The position numbers and the translations under genes were made by a program. The notes beneath the pieces were generated by a model that did not search any database, had not been told where the DNA came from, and saw nothing but the letters and a program-made list of their open reading frames with translations. DNA of 64,000 nt from positions 372,001 to 436,000 of the forward strand of contig NZ_FNAO01000001.1 of assembly GCF_900101815.1 (NCBI RefSeq). Direction: 5' to 3'. This DNA comes from Pricia antarctica. GTDB lineage: Bacteria; Bacteroidota; Bacteroidia; Flavobacteriales; Flavobacteriaceae. Position 1 is the stretch's first letter; every line of letters begins with the position of its first letter. Below, in pieces: positions 54,416 through 63,027 of this stretch.

Positions 54416-56086
54416 CTAATTGCGCTCCAAAGAAAAATTCGAATGTTCTTGCAATTCAGCCTGCAGTGTTTCACGCCACTCTATAATCTGGGTATCCTCG
54501 ACTTTGTATATCGCTTTGAATTCTTCCAAAATAGGTTCCATCAAATTACGGACGCTGTCAATATCAAAATATAACCTACCGGTTCTGCGGATAAAGAAAT
54601 CCATCGGATTTTGAACCATTTCGTAGTCGATACAGAAACGCAGTTCGGCTTTCGCCATACGTACATACTGATCGGTATCTTTTAAACTTCTATAGGTTTT
54701 TAGAATCGTGTCGGTCTGTTTGCCGTAACGCGTAACCAAGGCCCAGGCATCATGTTCGGTGAAACCCTCCGGTTTGATGCCGTCGTATACGTCCGAAATA
54801 TATTTTGTGACCTGTTTGAATTTTTTAAAACCGTCATTGCCACTTAAGGGGATATCTTCCGTATAGCATTCTTTGAGTTGCCTATTATCGTCCTCTTCCA
54901 TTTTCTTTGCGATACGGTCCACTACCCTTTCGGCCATTTTGCGGTAGCCTGTCAATTTTCCTCCGGCAATGCTTATGAGTCCGGTGTCGGATGTGAAAAT
55001 TTCATCCTTTCTTGACAGTTCGGAGGCGGATTTGCCTTCTTCATGAATTAGGGGGCGAAGACCGGCCCAAGAGGATATGATGTCCTCCATTTCCAAATTA
55101 ATTTTGGGAAACATGTTGTTGACCGCCGATATTAAGTAGATGGCGTCAGCTAAATCGGTACGTACCTCATTCTTGTCCTTACTAAAATTAGTATCGGTAG
55201 TACCAATGTAGGTAACTTTTCCTCGCGGGATAGCGAACATCATTCGACCATCGGGCACATCAAAATATACCGACTGTTTTATCGGTAGTTTTTCCTTGGG
55301 AAACACCAAATGCACCCCTTTGGTCAAATGCAATTGCTTCCCTTTTTTCGAATTGTTGACGCTGCGTAAATCGTCGACCCAGGGCCCGGCTGCACTGATG
55401 ACATATTTAGATTTTATAGCGAACGTTTTATTTGACAAGACATCCTTCACATTGACACCCGCGACTTTTTCATCATTATAGATAAAATCATCCACAGCGG
55501 CATAGTTAAGCGCTTGTGCCCCGAATTGAAGGCTGGTCTTAATATTTTCTATAGTCAGTCGGGCATCGTCGGTCCGGTATTCGGCATAATAGCCTGCACC
55601 CTTCAATATCTTTTTGGGCAGTAAGGGCTCCAATTTTAGGGCCTCTTTTTTGTCCAACATTTTCCGCTTATCCTCACCTTCGACCTGAGCTAAGATATCG
55701 TAAACCTTTAAACCAATCGAAGTCAACCATTTACCATACGAGCCATGCTCGATTAACGGCAACAACATTTTCTCGGGAAGTACCAAATGCGGCGCCAATT
55801 TATGCACAATGGCCCGTTCCGAACCTACTTCCTTTACCAACCAAAAGTCAAACTGTTTCAAGTATCGTAATCCCCCATGAATCAGTTTGGTGGATTTACT
55901 GCTTGTGCCCGAAGCAAAATCGCCTTTTTCGACCAAAGCCACTTTCAATCCGCGGGAAGCGGCGTCCAAAGCGATACCCCCGCCCGTGATTCCGCCACCG
56001 ATCACCACAAGGTCATATTCGGTTTTGGTAAGGGTTTCAATGGTTTTTTTTCTATCTAGGTTTGAAAATTTTATATTTTTTACCAT
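54416..56086 (-). CDS. glpD: FAD-dependent glycerol-3-phosphate dehydrogenase
   Basis: GlpD oxidises glycerol-3-phosphate to dihydroxyacetone phosphate at the membrane and passes electrons to quinone. The 556-residue protein opens with the FAD-binding YDLVVIGGGITGGGIALDAASRGLKVALVEKGDFASGTSSKSTKLIHGGLRYL, has the CQ-like mid region SKYVISAAGPWVDDLR and a C-terminal helical domain. No glycerol kinase or facilitator lies beside it. Confidence 0.95.
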   Translation of the reverse strand: MVKNIKFSNLDRKKTIETLTKTEYDLVVIGGGITGGGIALDAASRGLKVALVEKGDFASGTSSKSTKLIHGGLRYLKQFDFWLVKEVGSERAIVHKLAPHLVLPEKMLLPLIEHGSYGKWLTSIGLKVYDILAQVEGEDKRKMLDKKEALKLEPLLPKKILKGAGYYAEYRTDDARLTIENIKTSLQFGAQALNYAAVDDFIYNDEKVAGVNVKDVLSNKTFAIKSKYVISAAGPWVDDLRSVNNSKKGKQLHLTKGVHLVFPKEKLPIKQSVYFDVPDGRMMFAIPRGKVTYIGTTDTNFSKDKNEVRTDLADAIYLISAVNNMFPKINLEMEDIISSWAGLRPLIHEEGKSASELSRKDEIFTSDTGLISIAGGKLTGYRKMAERVVDRIAKKMEEDDNRQLKECYTEDIPLSGNDGFKKFKQVTKYISDVYDGIKPEGFTEHDAWALVTRYGKQTDTILKTYRSLKDTDQYVRMAKAELRFCIDYEMVQNPMDFFIRRTGRLYFDIDSVRNLMEPILEEFKAIYKVEDTQIIEWRETLQAELQEHSNFSLERN

Positions 56087-56199
56087 TGTTTACTGTTTGA
56101 TTTTATATTACTTCTATTAGAAACGAGTTGCACAAATTGACAAGACGTTATTGGGTTTTTATACTTCCAGAGTCAGTTCCAATATACCCTATAATCCCA

Positions 56200-59100
56200 T
56201 CAGACCCTCTCGACAATAATCCTATCATTAATATAAACAAGTAATCGATTTTGAACTTGATAACCCATGGCTTCCAAGGCATCGGAATACGTGTATAACT
56301 GTTCTTTGTACCTTGGGTCGGGCCCGCCAGTTTTATAATCGATAAGGTGGGCGTAATTTCCCTGAAAGACAATCTTATCAGGCCTTAATATCCGACCCTT
56401 TTCGGTAATAATGTCCTTTTCGTTTTTGATGATCTTACCCGGTTGAAAATATACGGCTAATTCTGGATGACTCAGCACCTGTAGGATACTTTTCTTGATG
56501 CTTTTGATGTCATTACTGGCCATATCGCCGTTTCTCATAAGAAAATCAAAAGCGGCATCAACGTCCTTTTCGGTTTCCACTAGACCCAGTAGATGATGTA
56601 TCAAATTCCCTTTTGAAATAGCTTCTTGCCGATCTGTATCCCAAAGCATTCCCGATTTGGTCAAAATGCGGAAACCCGGCCTGTTTTTATAGGTGTATCG
56701 ATAGGTAATATTTTCGTGAGACGTAACGGTAGAGGCGCTGGTATTTTCCTCCAGAGTGCCAAAACTATAGCTGCGCTCGTCATCCTTCCATAGCCCTTTC
56801 TTTTTCAGATAGTCAATAAAAAGTCCGGAATAAAGGTCTGTTTTATGTTCACCGTCTTTAGTGAGGTCCTTTTCGCTGATCACGTACAAAGCCTTTTCGG
56901 CGCGGGTCAGTGCCACATAAAGTACGTTGAACGCATCGAGTTCCATTTTATGCTCTTCCTCATAATACAGTTCGGCCGCCACCTCGCCATAATTTTCCAC
57001 CTCTTTTTTTTCATTGACCAGCACCTCCTCGAAGCCATTAAAAGCATCCGCATCCAAGGGTAGCCATAGTTTTTTATCCATCCGTTTATACATATTCTCA
57101 TTGGCGAAGGGAAAAATAACGATAGGAAACTCAAGTCCTTTGGCCTTATGAATGGTCATAATACGCACTGCGTCGATATTATCCGGGGCGGAAATGCACA
57201 GCCTGTCCTTTTTCTTTTCCCAATGGGATAAAAAGGTTTGAATACCTGTACCTTTCTTTTGCTCGACTTCCAATACTACATCCATAAAATAAGTAAGGTA
57301 GGCATCCGATTTTGGGGCAAGGTCGAACTGTTTTATGGCCAGCTCCATCCCATCGTAGACCGAAATTTGTTGGAGAACGTGCAAATCAAAACCGTAATCG
57401 GCCTTTAAGAGCTTTGCTATCTGGCGTAGGTTATCAAAAATAAAGGAATGCCGGTCTTTCTTTTCAGCCGATAAAAAGGATAGTATTCCATACGCTACTT
57501 CCAGATTTTTCACGTCTTCGCTATAGGCCAGCACGTGGGCTAAAAAACGTACTTTATCGCTACTGTTTAGCAAAAGACTTTCTGAGGAAATGGTAGGAAT
57601 CTCCCGATGCGCCAAGAAATCGGCCAGTACAACCCCTTCCTTTTTGCCCCTCACCAAAATACAAACGGAGTCATAGCTATAGTTTTTTTCGATTACCGAC
57701 CGGATGGTTTTTAGGACTTCTTCGCAATAGAGGCCGTTCTTATCCTCTTCTTGATCTTTTTCGATAAAGCTCAGCTGAACCTTTCCTCCTTTTTTGGGAT
57801 TGTAGCCTTGCCGGTTGCCCTCGACGAATAGGGTATTATACAATTCATTATTCAGAAACGGACTCGTAGCGGTGAAAAAATCATTATTAAATTTGATGAC
57901 CTCTTCATGACTTCGGTAATTGATGGGGAGAAACTCGGTTTTAGGAGTCGCTACAAACGGATTCTCAACGCCGTTCGCCAAATTCAAAAATTGCTCTGCC
58001 CTACCGCCACGCCAGCGATAAATGGCCTGTTTCGCATCGCCGACGAGAAACAAGGAGCCACGTCGGCCCTGCATGTCCTCACTTTCGAGGGCATTCGCTA
58101 TCAACGGTACCAGATTATTCCATTGCAGGGTAGAGGTGTCCTGAAATTCGTCAACAAAATAATGTCGGTATTTCTCCCCGAGACGTTCATATATAAAAGG
58201 GGCAGGTTGGTTTTTTATTTCTTTGGATATCAACGTGTTGAATTCCGAAATCGATAGTTGATCGTTCTCGGATTGCAGGGTTTTCACTTCGTGCTGGATG
58301 GCATTGAGCACCGTCAGCGGTACGATGTTGTTATAGGCATTCTTCAGAAAGGCCAATTCGTAATACCCCGTTTGTAATGCATTAAAAACAATCGTGAATT
58401 CCGAATGTAGTCTATCCAGCGTTGCCTTCACCTTTTCAGGTGCGGATTTGTTGTACAGCGTCACGGTTTCGAAATTTTGCTTCCATGCGGCGCTGAAATC
58501 CATATTCAAATCTCCATCTGCAATTTTTATCAGGAACTTTGGAAAATAGCTTCCGGTAAAATCCGACGTTTCCAATCCTTCTTCTTCTATTACGCGCAAT
58601 GTCTGTGAAGCGGTATCGACCAATCTTTCCTTTAGTGCCTTTGCCCTTTTGCGCAGTATTCCCTTTAATCCCAAAAAATCGTCAATTCCCTTATCCTTTA
58701 GCTTTTCGAGATGCTGTGTATGGGTTTCGTTGAACAGCAGTTTTCCGATATTGAAAAGGTCGAGGCCAATATCCCAACTTTTATCGTCATCTATTTTTTC
58801 CAAAGCAAAATCCAAGAGTACTTTGGTCAGTTTTTTGTTTGTACCCGCCTTATAGACCAGTCTTGCCACAGCCTCGTCCAATAAAAGATCCGTATCGAGA
58901 ACCACTTCGAAGTTTTGAGGAAGCTTCAAGTCCTTGGCAAAAGTGCGTATAAGACGATGCGTGAACCGGTCGATGGTCGAGATATCAAAAAAAGCATAGT
59001 TGTGCAAAATTTCCTTCAGGGTAGATTTCGATCGTTGGCGAAGTGCTCGAGCATCAATCTGTAGCTCTTTCATGAGATCGTGGAAAAGGGGAGGCGCATT

Positions 59101-59310
59101 CTTCGGGTCATCGATATTACCAAATTGGTACAGACTGTCGAGAATACGGTGTTTCATCTCGTTTACCGCTTTGTTGGTGAAGGTAATAGCCAGTATTTTC
59201 TTAAAACGTCCGGCAGAAGACAGGGCGATTTTAAGATAGGCCTTGGTCAGGGTGTGGGTCTTGCCCGAACCGGCGGAAGCATTGTATATTTTGAAAGGGG
59301 CGTCTTGCAA
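56200..59310 (-). CDS. AddA/RecB-type UvrD-like helicase with nuclease domain
   Basis: The product of about 1036 residues has the superfamily 1 helicase motifs: Walker A NASAGSGKTHTLT, Walker B YFVDEFQDTS, LVGDAKQAIYRWRGG, MTIHKAKGLEFPIVIFPF and VALTRAEKALYV. A C-terminal RecB nuclease core (PDKIVFQGNYAHLIDYKTG) follows. It should process double-strand breaks for recombination with an AddB-like partner, which is not next to it here. The frame opens at a TTG at 59355; the TTG at 59310 (MQDAPFKIYNASAG) fits the family better. Either start is non-ATG. Confidence 0.92.
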   Translation of the reverse strand: MQDAPFKIYNASAGSGKTHTLTKAYLKIALSSAGRFKKILAITFTNKAVNEMKHRILDSLYQFGNIDDPKNAPPLFHDLMKELQIDARALRQRSKSTLKEILHNYAFFDISTIDRFTHRLIRTFAKDLKLPQNFEVVLDTDLLLDEAVARLVYKAGTNKKLTKVLLDFALEKIDDDKSWDIGLDLFNIGKLLFNETHTQHLEKLKDKGIDDFLGLKGILRKRAKALKERLVDTASQTLRVIEEEGLETSDFTGSYFPKFLIKIADGDLNMDFSAAWKQNFETVTLYNKSAPEKVKATLDRLHSEFTIVFNALQTGYYELAFLKNAYNNIVPLTVLNAIQHEVKTLQSENDQLSISEFNTLISKEIKNQPAPFIYERLGEKYRHYFVDEFQDTSTLQWNNLVPLIANALESEDMQGRRGSLFLVGDAKQAIYRWRGGRAEQFLNLANGVENPFVATPKTEFLPINYRSHEEVIKFNNDFFTATSPFLNNELYNTLFVEGNRQGYNPKKGGKVQLSFIEKDQEEDKNGLYCEEVLKTIRSVIEKNYSYDSVCILVRGKKEGVVLADFLAHREIPTISSESLLLNSSDKVRFLAHVLAYSEDVKNLEVAYGILSFLSAEKKDRHSFIFDNLRQIAKLLKADYGFDLHVLQQISVYDGMELAIKQFDLAPKSDAYLTYFMDVVLEVEQKKGTGIQTFLSHWEKKKDRLCISAPDNIDAVRIMTIHKAKGLEFPIVIFPFANENMYKRMDKKLWLPLDADAFNGFEEVLVNEKKEVENYGEVAAELYYEEEHKMELDAFNVLYVALTRAEKALYVISEKDLTKDGEHKTDLYSGLFIDYLKKKGLWKDDERSYSFGTLEENTSASTVTSHENITYRYTYKNRPGFRILTKSGMLWDTDRQEAISKGNLIHHLLGLVETEKDVDAAFDFLMRNGDMASNDIKSIKKSILQVLSHPELAVYFQPGKIIKNEKDIITEKGRILRPDKIVFQGNYAHLIDYKTGGPDPRYKEQLYTYSDALEAMGYQVQNRLLVYINDRIIVERV

Positions 59311-59453
59311 GTGCTTTTTTACGCAAAATACGGATTCTATTACTGTTCTTAACAAATAATTAGGGGGTTTTACCTGTTAAAAAATGTACATTAGCTATAT
59401 AGCAGCATGCGTGTTGCAAAGAATAAACTTATTAATCTAAAAAACACTATAAA

Positions 59454-60062
59454 ATGGCTTTTGATCTACCAAAATTACCGTATGCATTCGATGCATTGGA
59501 ACCGAATATAGATGCTCGTACCATGGAAATACACCACGACAAACACCATGCGGGCTATACAAATAAATTGAATGCCGCCATAGAAGGAACCGAAATGGAA
59601 GATAAGAAAATAGAGGATATTTTGCAGCATCTCGACATGTCAAAAACCGCGGTGAGAAATAACGGGGGCGGATTTTATAACCATTCCCTATTCTGGAAAA
59701 TGTTGTCTCCCGACGGTGGTGGAAAACCCTCCGGTGAGGTTGCCAAAGCAATTGATGCGGCTTTTGGTTCTTTCGACAGTTTCAAAGAGAAGTTTAGTGA
59801 CGCCGCAGGTTCACGCTTCGGATCGGGCTGGGCTTGGTTGTGCGTACACAAGGGCGGAAAATTAGAAATCTGCTCCACTCCGAATCAGGATAGTCCACTG
59901 ATGCCCGATACCGGTTGTGGAGGTCATCCCATTTTAGGACTTGATGTATGGGAACATGCGTATTACCTGCACTATCAGAATAAAAGACCTGAATATATCA
60001 ATGCGTTTTTCAATGTAATTAATTGGGACGAGGTAGCAAAGCGATATGCCGACGGCAAGTAA
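59454..60062 (+). CDS. Iron/manganese superoxide dismutase
   Basis: The 202-residue cytoplasmic enzyme dismutates superoxide. Metal ligands are visible as His in [16 protein letters not shown], His in [14 protein letters not shown], and Asp and His in [19 protein letters not shown]. The Fe or Mn preference is not settled from these positions. A 20-bp perfect hairpin terminates the gene, and an array of small RNA genes faces it from the other side. Confidence 0.96.
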   Translation: MAFDLPKLPYAFDALEPNIDARTMEIHHDKHHAGYTNKLNAAIEGTEMEDKKIEDILQHLDMSKTAVRNNGGGFYNHSLFWKMLSPDGGGKPSGEVAKAIDAAFGSFDSFKEKFSDAAGSRFGSGWAWLCVHKGGKLEICSTPNQDSPLMPDTGCGGHPILGLDVWEHAYYLHYQNKRPEYINAFFNVINWDEVAKRYADGK

Positions 60063-60082
60063 GACTTAAAGGAGTCCCTTAA

Positions 60083-60126
60083 ATTAAAAAGCCCGGAACC
60101 AACTTTGGTTCCGGGCTTTTTAATTC
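60083..60126. terminator. 20-bp perfect terminator hairpin after superoxide dismutase
   Basis: The arms 60083-60102 and 60107-60126 are perfect reverse complements around the loop ACTT. A and T tracts flank the GC-rich core, so it can end transcripts from either side: the dismutase gene from the left and the small RNA array from the right. Confidence 0.93.
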
Positions 60127-60136
60127 TTATTTTTAA

Positions 60137-60211
60137 TAGAAAAGGGCGGAGAAGTCTCCACCCTTTTCGTCCCAAATCTTACCATAAACTTAACCTACTT
60201 ATGCTATGGCA
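60137..60211 (-). ncRNA. Small RNA gene, copy 1 of a tandem family
   Basis: On the minus strand an exact TATTTTTG box (60216-60223) is followed after 5 bases by CCATAGCATAAGTAGG and the rest of the conserved 40-base block. The terminator hairpin 60141-60168 (arms of about 13 bases) and a T-rich end follow. The mismatched stem position is A-C on the plus strand but G-U on the minus strand. This copy differs from copies 2-4 at a few bases (G for the first A, T for C before ATGGT), and the ACCAT/ATGGT stem is kept by a G-U pair. The predicted RNA is about 75 nt. Confidence 0.72.
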
Positions 60212-60279
60212 ATTCAAAAATACTAGGATTGTTGCGAATAAAAAAAGTTTTTATTAAAAATAATGGTTTTTTTTATTCG

Positions 60280-60334
60280 AAACTGGGGTTAATCTCGGTT
60301 CAAACTGGGGTTAACCTTATCTTTAAATGGGGTT
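60280..60334. repeat. Phased GGGGTT direct repeats between small RNA copies 1 and 2
   Basis: AAACTGGGGTTAA occurs at 60280-60292 and 60302-60314, and a weaker AAATGGGGTT follows at 60325-60334. The spacing is 22-23 bases, about two helical turns, upstream of copy 1 on the minus strand. This is the layout expected of protein-binding sites. Confidence 0.5.
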
Positions 60335-60340
60335 GGTACC

Positions 60341-60414
60341 AATAAAAAGGCGGAACAATTTGCTCCGCCTTTTCCCCAAATCTTACCATGAACTTAACCT
60401 ACTTATGCTATGGT
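60341..60414 (-). ncRNA. Small RNA gene, copy 2 of a tandem family
   Basis: An exact TATTTTTG box (60419-60426) lies 5 bases before CCATAGC on the minus strand. The conserved block is followed by a terminator hairpin (60344-60373; stem GGCGGA with TCCGCC, extended by a G-U and further pairs only on the minus strand) and five T. All 74 bases are identical to copy 3. Confidence 0.75.
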
Positions 60415-60640
60415 CCTTCAAAAATACAGCAAGGTTGACCTTTTAAAAAAGGTTTTAGATGAATGACCGTTTCCTAGGACGAAATGCAAGATTCAATAGT
60501 AAGGTGGTTGAGTGTGCTGAAACCATTAGGAGGCTTTTTAAAGACTAAGCAGGCTTTTTGGCATATAGACTCATTTGAATGGTGATATGGGGCCTAAAAA
60601 AGAGACTAAGCCATTCCTCAGTATGACAAAAAAGTCTATA

Positions 60641-60714
60641 AATAAAAAGGCGGAACAATTTGCTCCGCCTTTTCCCCAAATCTTACCATGAACTTAACCT
60701 ACTTATGCTATGGT
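60641..60714 (-). ncRNA. Small RNA gene, copy 3 of a tandem family
   Basis: It is identical to copy 2 over 74 bases and lies exactly 300 bases from it. Its own -7 box is different but still exact (TACATTTG, 60719-60726), again 5 bases before CCATAGC. The sequences between copies are unrelated, so only the promoter pattern and the RNA are conserved. Confidence 0.75.
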
Positions 60715-60816
60715 GAGACAAATGTATTGCAAAAGCGCACCTATAGAAATTTTATTTGTTGAAAGGGACTAATATGGGATGAATCGCGTACATCAAATTT
60801 TGATGGGGATTTGAAA

Positions 60817-60890
60817 ATAAAAAAGGTGGAGAAGTCTCCACCTTTTTTGCCCCAAATCTTACCATGAACTTAACCTACTTATGCTATGGT
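60817..60890 (-). ncRNA. Small RNA gene, copy 4 of a tandem family
   Basis: The -7 box is TAAATTTG (60896-60903), 6 bases before CCATAGC. The conserved block matches copies 2 and 3, while the terminator stem (60819-60848) changes to GGTGGAGA with TCTCCACC, a paired change against GGCGGA with TCCGCC. Six T follow on the minus strand. It lies about 130 bases beyond the end of purF, which reads in the same direction. Confidence 0.75.
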
Positions 60891-61019
60891 AAGCTCAAAT
60901 TTACCTTGAGAAAGCCGTTAAAACGCTGAAAAAACGATATAGAACTTAAATTATCGATGAAATGCATATTTACCTGTATTTCATCGATGGGAACCCATTC
61001 ATTCGAACATCGAAGCAAT

Positions 61020-62918
61020 TCAATACGCCCGTTCGTTCTTGCCTTCATAAAAATTGATAAAGGCCCTGTTGACAACACGATTTCCTCCCGGAGTCGGATA
61101 GTTTCCGGTAAAATACCAGTCCCCCAAATTCTTCGGACAGGCCTGATGTAAATGTTCTATGGTCTGATAAATAATCTGTACCTCGGCCTTCATATCATCG
61201 GGACTCAATAATTCCCCTATTTTCTGGGAAATTTCCTGGGCGGTAAATGGTGCATAGAAGTCTTTGACATGGTTTATGACCTCAACATCCCTTGAATCGG
61301 CCTGTGCCATACATTTATCGTAAATATCGTCTACCATGTTCATGGTTAAACGTTCTTGGTGCAGCGCCAATGCCGCTTTAAAGGCAATAAAATCTTCTAA
61401 CTTGGCCATATCGATACCGTAGCAGTCGGGATAACGGATTTGCGGAGCGGAAGAGACTACGACTATTTTTTTCGGCGATAGCCGGTCCAAAATACGGAGG
61501 ATACTCTTTTTCAGGGTTGTACCCCTAACAATGCTGTCGTCTATAATTACAAGGTTATCCCCTTTTTCAACAGAGCCATATGAAATGTCGTAAACATGGG
61601 CCACCAAGTCGTCCCTACTACTGTCTTGCGTAATGAAGGTACGTAGTTTAGCATCCTTTATGGCCACTTTTTCAATACGCGGACGTACTTCCAGAATTTC
61701 GTGGAGCTGCTCGCTCGTGATTTTTGTTCCGATGGAAAGAATCTGTTCTTCCTTTCTCTTGTTGAGGTAGTTCTGCGCCTCCTTTACCATACCGAAAAAA
61801 GAGGTTTCCGCTGTATTCGGAATATAGGAGAACACGGTGTTTTTTATATCATTTTCTATGGACGACAATATCTGGGGGAAAAGTAGTTTGCCCAGCATTT
61901 TTCGTTCCTGATAAATTTCCTTATCGCTACCTCGTGAAAAATAGATCCGTTCAAAAGAACAGGCCTTTCTTTCTACTGGGGTCAAGATTTTTTTTAGGGA
62001 TGTTTTACCATTCTTTTCTACAATGATGGCATGTCCCGGATCCAATTCCTTGACTTCTTCGTAGGGCACATTGAACACGGTCTGTATCGCCGGTCGTTCG
62101 GATGCGATGGCGACCACTTCGTCATCTTGGTAATAGTAGACCGGACGTATACCTGCAGGATCTCGCAATACAAAAGCATCGCCATGGCCCAGAAGTCCGG
62201 CCATAGCATAGCCTCCGTCAAAGTTTTTGGCCGCCCTTCTCAAAATTTTGTGCACTTTGAGCCTTTCTGCAATAAGCGGGGAGGCTTCCTGTTTGGTATA
62301 CCCTTCTTTTTTTATCTGTTTATAGAGCTTGGCAACAGCATCATCCAAAAAATGACCTATTTTTTCCATCACGGTGACCGTATCTGCCATTTCCTTGGGA
62401 TGTTGCCCTAATTGGATCAGGTTATCGAACAACTCGTTCACATTGGTCATGTTGAAGTTTCCGGCAATGATAAGGTTCCGGTGCATCCAGTTGTTTTGGC
62501 GTAGGAACGGATGTACGTTTTCGATACTATTTTTTCCAAAAGTACCATAGCGCACGTGCCCTAATAACACTTCCCCGATATATGGGATATGCTTTTTTTG
62601 CATGGCGACGTCGTCAACATATTCCGGATGCTCCTTTAGTGTAGTATTGATGCGGTCGTTGATCTGGTCGAAAATATCCTGAATGGGCTGTTGTGCCACG
62701 GAACGTACCCGGCTCATATAACGCTCACCGGCCTCCATATCCAATTTGATGCTAGCAAAACCCGCACCGTCCTGACCCCGGTTATGCTGCTTTTCCATCA
62801 TCAGGTACATTTTGTTTACCCCATAAAAGGCTGTACCGTACTTTTTCTTATAGTATTCCAAGGGTTTCAATAACCGAATCAAAGAAATACCACATTCATG
62901 TTTGATAGCGTCACTCAT
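61020..62918 (-). CDS. purF: Amidophosphoribosyltransferase, 632-residue Bacteroidota type
   Basis: PurF makes phosphoribosylamine from PRPP and glutamine, the first step of purine synthesis. The N-terminal glutamine amidotransferase domain has its nucleophile at Cys9 (MSDAIKHECGISL) after an 8-residue leader, with QHNRGQDGAGFAS and LLGHVRYGTFGKNS. The PRPP-binding site is NLVIIDDSIVRGTTLKKSI. The protein is longer than enterobacterial PurF (about 505) and has extra segments in both domains, and other purine genes are not adjacent. A second-type amidophosphoribosyltransferase-like enzyme is the alternative. Confidence 0.9.
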   Translation of the reverse strand: MSDAIKHECGISLIRLLKPLEYYKKKYGTAFYGVNKMYLMMEKQHNRGQDGAGFASIKLDMEAGERYMSRVRSVAQQPIQDIFDQINDRINTTLKEHPEYVDDVAMQKKHIPYIGEVLLGHVRYGTFGKNSIENVHPFLRQNNWMHRNLIIAGNFNMTNVNELFDNLIQLGQHPKEMADTVTVMEKIGHFLDDAVAKLYKQIKKEGYTKQEASPLIAERLKVHKILRRAAKNFDGGYAMAGLLGHGDAFVLRDPAGIRPVYYYQDDEVVAIASERPAIQTVFNVPYEEVKELDPGHAIIVEKNGKTSLKKILTPVERKACSFERIYFSRGSDKEIYQERKMLGKLLFPQILSSIENDIKNTVFSYIPNTAETSFFGMVKEAQNYLNKRKEEQILSIGTKITSEQLHEILEVRPRIEKVAIKDAKLRTFITQDSSRDDLVAHVYDISYGSVEKGDNLVIIDDSIVRGTTLKKSILRILDRLSPKKIVVVSSAPQIRYPDCYGIDMAKLEDFIAFKAALALHQERLTMNMVDDIYDKCMAQADSRDVEVINHVKDFYAPFTAQEISQKIGELLSPDDMKAEVQIIYQTIEHLHQACPKNLGDWYFTGNYPTPGGNRVVNRAFINFYEGKNERAY

Positions 62919-62993
62919 TTTGCGTTGCGGGTTAAAAAAGGTTACGGGCTATAAAGTCATTTATTGGTTGCAATCTATATGCCAACTTGCATT

Positions 62994-63016
62994 AAAAAAG
63001 CCCCAAATGTTGGGGC
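62994..63016 (-). terminator. Intrinsic terminator after the PfkB-type kinase gene
   Basis: On the minus strand GCCCCAA and TTGGGGC form a 7-bp stem with a 3-base loop (63000-63016), followed by six T. It lies 12 bases after the stop of the kinase gene. Confidence 0.9.
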
Positions 63017-63027
63017 AGATTTTATAC

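Noticed and set aside
60137-60890. The repeated units as CRISPR repeats or as insertion-sequence ends
   Set aside because: The spacing is irregular except for one pair, spacers are 130-230 bases, no cas or transposase genes are near, and each unit has promoter and terminator structure instead.
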